A stretch of 64,000 nucleotides of DNA from Emticicia sp. BO119 (GTDB taxonomy: Bacteria > Bacteroidota > Bacteroidia > Cytophagales > Spirosomataceae): the NCBI RefSeq assembly GCF_013912375.1, contig NZ_JACETV010000003.1, forward strand, positions 124,001 to 188,000, written 5' to 3'. Under the pieces are notes generated by a model, which saw only the letters and a program-made list of their open reading frames with translations, ran no database searches and was not told the DNA's origin. Positions 59,030 to 64,000 of the stretch are shown in pieces; within the stretch, counting starts at the first letter, position 1, and each line of letters begins with the position of its first letter. Both the position numbers and the translations under genes were made by a program.

Positions 59030-62000
59030 ATGAAAAAAACTCTACTTCTCAGTTTACTGGGGGTCTGGCTTGCTATTGCCTCAATGGCGCAAACAAGAAA
59101 GATTACCGGTAAAGTGACCTCTTCCGATGATGGCTCTTCACTGCCAGGCGTTTCAGTTCAAGTAAAAGGTACTGCCAAAGGTACTCAAACAGATGTAGAC
59201 GGCAATTATTCTATTGAAGCTACCACTGGCGCTACCCTGGTTTTCAGTTTTGTTGGTATGAATACCTATGAAGAAAAAGTAGGTAACCAATCTGTATTAA
59301 ATGTGTCTTTAGGTGGTGATACCAAACAACTATCAGAGGTTGTGGTAACTGCCATCGGTATTCAACGTGAAAAACGGGCTTTGGCGTATGCAGTATCCAA
59401 CGTAAAAGCTGAGGATTTACAACAGCGCTCTGAACCTGATGCGCTTCGAGCATTAAATGGCAAAGTGCCAGGTGTGAATATTATAGCCGGAGGTGGTGCT
59501 CCCGGTCAGGCTACACGTATTACTATCCGTGGTAATAACTCATTTGCCGGAAACAACCAGCCATTATTTGTAGTAGATGGGATTCCGTTCGACAACTCAG
59601 TGAATGCCACTGACGGTTTCAACCAGAATACAGTTACTTCTAACCGTGCCTATGACATTGACCCTAACAACGTGGAGTCATTAACAGTATTGAAAGGTGC
59701 GGCAGCCTCAGCCTTGTATGGTTCTCGTGCAGCCAATGGTGTAGTAGTTATTACAACTAAAGCCGGTAGCAAAAGTGCCAAAAAAGGTTTGGAAGTAACC
59801 TATGCATCTTCTTTTTCTACTGAGAAAATCTCAACCATTCCCGATTACCAGGACACATATACACAAGGTTCAAACCAGACCTATAATGGTGGTTTTATCG
59901 GTAACTGGGGAACGGTTTTCCCTTCTGAAGTTGACCGTGTAAATCAGGCATTAGGCTTTGAGCGCTATTCAAAGGTTATTGACTCTAATTATCCGGCCGG
60001 ACAAGTACCTCATCCATTGGTTGGCGTGGCATATGGTGCTGCCCGCTATACTTCTGTATTCCCTGAATTATTGGATGCCAACGGAAAACCTGTTGGTGTT
60101 GAGCTGAAACCACATGATATTATCGGAGGTTTCTTCCGTACAGGTAATGTATTCGAAAACAGTTTGAATATCTCTTCTACTGGCGATAAAACAACTATTA
60201 GTGCCGGAGCGTCCCGCATGACCAACAAAGGTATCATTCCAAACTCAACCGCCAGCCGTACTACATTAAATTTCGGTGGAAATGCTATTCTGGCTAACAA
60301 AATAACCATGAGTGGTAATGTAAACTACGTAAACACTGATCAGCAATCACCACAGTCGGGTGCAGGTTACTACGCTGATTATGGTGGACTAAGCTTTGGG
60401 GGCTCAATCTATGGTCGTTTGTTCTATCAACCTCGTAACTATGATCTGAACGGCTATCCTTTCGAAAACCCTGTTGATGGTTCAAACGTGTATTTCCGTG
60501 CCCTTGATAACCCACTCTGGACAGCCAAGTACAATCTTTACAATAGTACTGTCAATCGTGTATTTGGTAATATGGCATTGAATTATGATGTAACTCCATG
60601 GTTGAATCTGACAGCTAAAGGGGGGATAAACACTTATGCGGAAACGCGTCGTAACGTTTTCCGTCCGGGTGGTGTAAGTGTGCCGTTGGGTAATGTAACT
60701 CGCCGGGATATTACCAACACCGAAATTGATTTCACTTTTCTGGCTACGGCTACAAAAGATTTTGGTGAAAAACTTAATATGCGTCTGATGGTAGGTTATA
60801 ACGCTAACCAGCGCGCCAAAAACATCAGCTATATTACGGGTAATACAGTAATTGACCCTAACCTGCCAATTATTGGTGGTACTAATGCTCAGTTTGCTTC
60901 TGAATACCGTGAGAAAAGAAGATTATACGGTTTCTTTGCAGAATATACCGCAGGCTACAACAATATATTGTTCCTGACAGCAACGGTACGCAACGACCAC
61001 TCTTCTACCTTACCAAAAGAAAACAACAGTTATTTGTATCCGTCAGTAAGTGCTTCATTTATTTTCACAGAGGCCTTTAAGATACCAACCAATATTCTGA
61101 GCTTTGGTAAACTGCGTGCCAACTATGCAAAAGTGGGTAAAGATGCTGACCCTTATCAGGTATTTACTGCCTATAATCTCGGTGCTACTTACTATAACGC
61201 TTCACCTATTTCGTCAGAAAGTCTACCGACTACCCTGAACAATGCAGGTTTAAAACCGGAGTTTACAGCAGAAGTAGAGGTAGGTGCAGAATTGCAGTTC
61301 TTCAAAAACCGCATCGGTCTTGACATCGCCTATTTTGACCGTACTTCTACCGATCTGATTGTTACAGCTCGTATTCCTACTTCAACAGGGTTTGATTATA
61401 AAGCTACCAACGCCGGAAAAATAAAAAACAATGGTATTGAGATCGGTCTGAACCTTGTGCCAATAAAACTGAGCAATGGTTTTACCTGGAATTCATTTGT
61501 GGCCTTCACCCGTTTACGCTCTGAAATAGTCGATGCAGGCCCAAGCGGTGAATTATTTTTAGGTGGTACTGGTCTGTCATCAACGGGTACTATGCACCGC
61601 AATGGTTATCCTTATGGTATGATTTATGGTTCAAAAAATGCACGTGATGATGCCGGTAAACTTTTGATCAGCCCGATCAACGGTTTGCCAATTTTAAGCC
61701 CTACTTCAGATATATTGGCCAATCCTGCCCCTAAGTTTACAGTAGGCTGGACGAACACTTTTACTTATAAAGGCTTTACTTTAACGGCTCTGATGGACTA
61801 TCGCCATGGAGGTAATATGTTCTCGGCAACAGCAGCCTCTTTATTATTGAGAGGCCAGTTGAAGAACTCTGAAGACCGAGAAGGTATGCGTGTGATTCCG
61901 GGTGTATTAGGAGACCCTCAAACCTACAAACCATTGTTAGATGAAAGCGGAAAAGAAATCAGAAATACGATTCCTATGACGGCCTTCCAGTATCACTTCT

Positions 62001-62311
62001 CAAGCGGCTTTGGTGCCTATGGTGCCGACGAAACCAATATCTATGATATTACAACCATTCGTCTTCGTGAAGTTTCTTTAGGCTATGTAATTCCTAAAGC
62101 TGCTTTAAAGAAAGTTCTTCCTTTCTTTGGTAGTGCCAGAATCTCAGCGTCAGGAAGAAACCTTTGGTTCAAAGCACCAAATATGCTTGAAGGCTTGAAC
62201 TTCGACCCAGAGGTATTATCAAATTTTGCCGATTCCAACGTTCAGGGTTTCGACTTAGGTGCTGCTCCTTCTACCCGTCGTTATGGAGTTAACCTTTCAG
62301 TAACATTCTAA
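59030..62311 (+). CDS. SusC/RagA-family TonB-linked outer-membrane transporter
   Basis: A 1093-residue TonB-dependent transporter that takes up oligosaccharides or peptides with a SusD lid. Signal peptide about 1-20 (ending MAQ). The N-terminal carboxypeptidase-regulatory-like domain is RKITGKVTSSDDGSSLPGVS with GTQTDVDGNYSIEA. The plug starts with SEVVVTAIGIQREKRALAYA and includes GKVPGVNIIAGGGAPGQATR, NQPLFVVDGIPFDN and GAAASALYGSRAANGVVVITT, all family signatures. The barrel ends in GVNLSVTF with a terminal aromatic. The substrate is unknown. It is followed after 29 bp by its SusD partner. Confidence 0.95.
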   Translation: MKKTLLLSLLGVWLAIASMAQTRKITGKVTSSDDGSSLPGVSVQVKGTAKGTQTDVDGNYSIEATTGATLVFSFVGMNTYEEKVGNQSVLNVSLGGDTKQLSEVVVTAIGIQREKRALAYAVSNVKAEDLQQRSEPDALRALNGKVPGVNIIAGGGAPGQATRITIRGNNSFAGNNQPLFVVDGIPFDNSVNATDGFNQNTVTSNRAYDIDPNNVESLTVLKGAAASALYGSRAANGVVVITTKAGSKSAKKGLEVTYASSFSTEKISTIPDYQDTYTQGSNQTYNGGFIGNWGTVFPSEVDRVNQALGFERYSKVIDSNYPAGQVPHPLVGVAYGAARYTSVFPELLDANGKPVGVELKPHDIIGGFFRTGNVFENSLNISSTGDKTTISAGASRMTNKGIIPNSTASRTTLNFGGNAILANKITMSGNVNYVNTDQQSPQSGAGYYADYGGLSFGGSIYGRLFYQPRNYDLNGYPFENPVDGSNVYFRALDNPLWTAKYNLYNSTVNRVFGNMALNYDVTPWLNLTAKGGINTYAETRRNVFRPGGVSVPLGNVTRRDITNTEIDFTFLATATKDFGEKLNMRLMVGYNANQRAKNISYITGNTVIDPNLPIIGGTNAQFASEYREKRRLYGFFAEYTAGYNNILFLTATVRNDHSSTLPKENNSYLYPSVSASFIFTEAFKIPTNILSFGKLRANYAKVGKDADPYQVFTAYNLGATYYNASPISSESLPTTLNNAGLKPEFTAEVEVGAELQFFKNRIGLDIAYFDRTSTDLIVTARIPTSTGFDYKATNAGKIKNNGIEIGLNLVPIKLSNGFTWNSFVAFTRLRSEIVDAGPSGELFLGGTGLSSTGTMHRNGYPYGMIYGSKNARDDAGKLLISPINGLPILSPTSDILANPAPKFTVGWTNTFTYKGFTLTALMDYRHGGNMFSATAASLLLRGQLKNSEDREGMRVIPGVLGDPQTYKPLLDESGKEIRNTIPMTAFQYHFSSGFGAYGADETNIYDITTIRLREVSLGYVIPKAALKKVLPFFGSARISASGRNLWFKAPNMLEGLNFDPEVLSNFADSNVQGFDLGAAPSTRRYGVNLSVTF

Positions 62312-62340
62312 TTCTGGGAACAACCTAAATATCAGAAACA

Positions 62341-64000
62341 ATGAAATTAAAAAATATATCAAAAATAATACTGACAACAAGTATTGTGAGTATAATGAGC
62401 AGTTGCGATATGACAGAGCTGGACATCAATAGAGACCTGAACCGTCCGTCCGTAGCCGCAGTAAAACTATTGCTACCTACGGCTGAATCAGCTGCTGTTA
62501 ATGCCATTACCTCTTTATCTGAAAACTCTCTTGGCTTTGCAGGTTTGTTAAGCAGTGCTGATAACTATGACCTCAATAACCAGTCATATAATGGCACATG
62601 GAATGGTTTTTATCGTGATCTTAACAACGTAGAAGCCATTATTAATGCAAGTGCCAACAGCCCGCATTATTTAGGAATAGCCCAGACCCTGAAAGCTCTC
62701 GCTATGGGCAATTTTGTAGATATGTTTGGTGATGCCCCGTATTCTGAGGCATGGAAAGGCAATGCAGAAACAGCCATTATCACTCCTAAGTTTGATAAAG
62801 ATTCAGAAATTTATGAAGACCTTATTAAACTATGTGATCAGGCGGTTACAAACCTCTCAAAAACCAGCCCGGTTTCGGTAGCGACTGAAGGCGGAGATTT
62901 TCTTTACAAAGGCAGTATTGCCAAATGGATTAAATTAGCTAAAACCGTTAAAATCAAGCTATTATTAACTTCCCGTAAAGGACGTGCCACCGGCAATGCC
63001 GACTTAAAAGCTGCCTTAGCCGCAGGCGGATATATCAGTGACCCTGCCGATGATTTTATCTACAGATTCAGTACTGCCTCAGCACCTGAAGGCCGTCATC
63101 CCTGGTTCCGTTCGGCTTATTTAGCTGATAACGGGTTTTCATACCCAAGCCATCAGTTAATGTCAGAAATGATTTTCAACAAAGACCCTCGTCTTGATTT
63201 TTATTTCTACCGTCAGACAGACAAAATCCTTGACCCCTCGAACCCAACTGATAGGGGTACTATCCCTTATGGTGGCTCGTACCTCGTATTAAAACCTGCG
63301 TTCTGGGAAAAATGGAATCAGGTATTCGGTAAACCTACCAAAGCTGATTCTTCATACGTAGCCGGATTCTTTGGCCGCGACAGAGGAGATAATACAGGGG
63401 TACCACAAGATGGTGCCTTACGTACCGCTCCGGGTGCCTACCCTGCCGGAGGTTTGTATGGGGGCCGTAGTGTTGCCGCCAAAGCTTTAACAGGAGGCAG
63501 AGGCTCAGGTAACGGTATGTGGCCATTGTTAACCAGCAATAACATCAAGTTTTATCAGATAGAGTCTATCCTTGACGGTGGTGGTGATGGCAATGCCAGA
63601 GCCATATTCGAATCTGCCATCAGAGAGCACATCAAACGAGTGGTTGACTTAGGCTTGAGTGTCGATGCAGCTAATGCCAAAGCTCCGGCAACTGCTGATA
63701 TTGATGCCTATGTAAACAGCCAACTGGCTTTATTTGATGCAGCTCCATCAAACAATGCCAAACTGAATGTAGTAATGAAACAGATGTGGTTCTGCTCTTG
63801 GGGACAAGGTATTGAAATATGGAATGCTTTACGCCGTACAGGGTTTCCGTCTACTGTCAACAACCCGATTATCAAGCCTGCACGTCAGTTTGCTTTGCGC
63901 CTTCCTTATCCATCGCAGGAAGGAAGTCTGAACTCTAACGCAAGTTCAAAACTTACTGAAGTGATTTTTGACAGAGACCCCGTTTTCTGGGATAAAGTTA
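62341..64000 (+). CDS. SusD/RagB-family lipoprotein (3' end outside window)
   Basis: The frame opens at the ATG at 62341 and is still open at the window end, giving 553 codons. The signal ends in the lipobox IMSSC. Family marks are LLPTAESAAVNAI near residue 45, WNGFYRDLNNVEAIIN, an early helical repeat with KALAMGNFVDMFGDAPYSEA near 120-140, and later MKQMWFCSWGQGIEIWNALRRTGFPS. It forms the surface lid of the transporter encoded 29 bp upstream. The type of SusD with LPTAESAAVNAITSL and WPLLTSNNIKFYQIES is the less common 'SusD-like 2' variety, by impression. Loss of the C-terminus to the window edge is not a truncation. Confidence 0.93.
   Translation, partial: MKLKNISKIILTTSIVSIMSSCDMTELDINRDLNRPSVAAVKLLLPTAESAAVNAITSLSENSLGFAGLLSSADNYDLNNQSYNGTWNGFYRDLNNVEAIINASANSPHYLGIAQTLKALAMGNFVDMFGDAPYSEAWKGNAETAIITPKFDKDSEIYEDLIKLCDQAVTNLSKTSPVSVATEGGDFLYKGSIAKWIKLAKTVKIKLLLTSRKGRATGNADLKAALAAGGYISDPADDFIYRFSTASAPEGRHPWFRSAYLADNGFSYPSHQLMSEMIFNKDPRLDFYFYRQTDKILDPSNPTDRGTIPYGGSYLVLKPAFWEKWNQVFGKPTKADSSYVAGFFGRDRGDNTGVPQDGALRTAPGAYPAGGLYGGRSVAAKALTGGRGSGNGMWPLLTSNNIKFYQIESILDGGGDGNARAIFESAIREHIKRVVDLGLSVDAANAKAPATADIDAYVNSQLALFDAAPSNNAKLNVVMKQMWFCSWGQGIEIWNALRRTGFPSTVNNPIIKPARQFALRLPYPSQEGSLNSNASSKLTEVIFDRDPVFWDKV

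Noticed and set aside
1-64000. CRISPR arrays, rRNA, tRNA, insertion sequences and phage genes
   Set aside because: No regularly spaced direct repeats, no conserved RNA gene segments and no transposase, integrase or phage motifs were seen on either strand.

Overview
The window looks like a chromosomal stretch of an aerobic Bacteroidota bacterium, most likely order Cytophagales (relatives of Emticicia, Dyadobacter or Runella). The evidence is gene content. There is a SusC/SusD outer-membrane pair, a fused LpxC-FabZ, Tat- and lipoprotein-anchored sugar-degradation proteins of the PVC/Bacteroidota type, DUF5916, LytTR two-component genes, menaquinone genes, moderate-to-low G+C with A/T-rich intergenic DNA, and promoter-like motifs of the Bacteroidota form TTTG-N17-19-TAnnTTTG. 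Genus assignment is inference. No rRNA, tRNA, CRISPR array, transposase, integrase or phage gene was found.

Layout. 1-335 is the 3' end of feoB. 353-5199 holds a YceI lipoprotein, a GroES-like protein, a small thioredoxin-like protein, a beta-lactamase-fold lipoprotein, an AraC regulator and MsrB. 5428-9346 is a co-oriented pair (Tat-exported TIM-barrel sugar isomerase/epimerase-like protein and a large lipoprotein with haem c, HEAT and discoidin-like parts). It is followed by a 139-bp element with inverted ends and a thioredoxin-TPR protein. 11130-16637 has isochorismate synthase, a repetitive Ala/Lys/Glu coiled-coil protein, a lipoprotein of unknown role and a DUF5916 protein. 16935-22038 is an esterase, panD with a flippase-like membrane protein, rfaE2, a zinc metallopeptidase and an iron-type alcohol dehydrogenase. 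22176-28052 has small secreted proteins, a DMT transporter, DHFR and a LytTR-type two-component pair. 28255-32387 has an amidohydrolase, an FAD oxidoreductase and a C26 glutamine amidotransferase. 32767-39040 has a large hybrid sensor kinase followed by a phosphate transporter and a phosphate-selective-type porin. 39112-44789 has a TamB-like protein divergent from tsaD. 44894-47930 is a divergent pair: a vanadium haloperoxidase/PAP2-like lipoprotein and a secreted toroid-like protein with an aspartate-rich motif resembling class II terpene cyclases. 48096-55771 has an HD phosphohydrolase, the lpxD-lpxC/fabZ-lpxA lipid A operon with an attached ABC ATPase, queG and lpxK. 55902-58600 is menC and an McrB-like AAA+ protein without McrC. 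59030-64000 is a SusC/SusD pair; SusD runs off the end.

How the genes fit together. Lipid A synthesis (lpxD, lpxC-fabZ, lpxA, lpxK), inner-core heptose activation (rfaE2) and TamB-like envelope assembly form an outer-membrane theme. menF and menC serve menaquinone synthesis. The transporter and porin at 36142-39040 plausibly form one phosphate uptake route across both membranes. The SusC/SusD pair and the pair at 5428-9346 suggest saccharide scavenging. The least explained parts are the toroid-like protein and its haloperoxidase-like neighbour, the orphan McrB-like protein, and several compact inverted-repeat elements in intergenic DNA.
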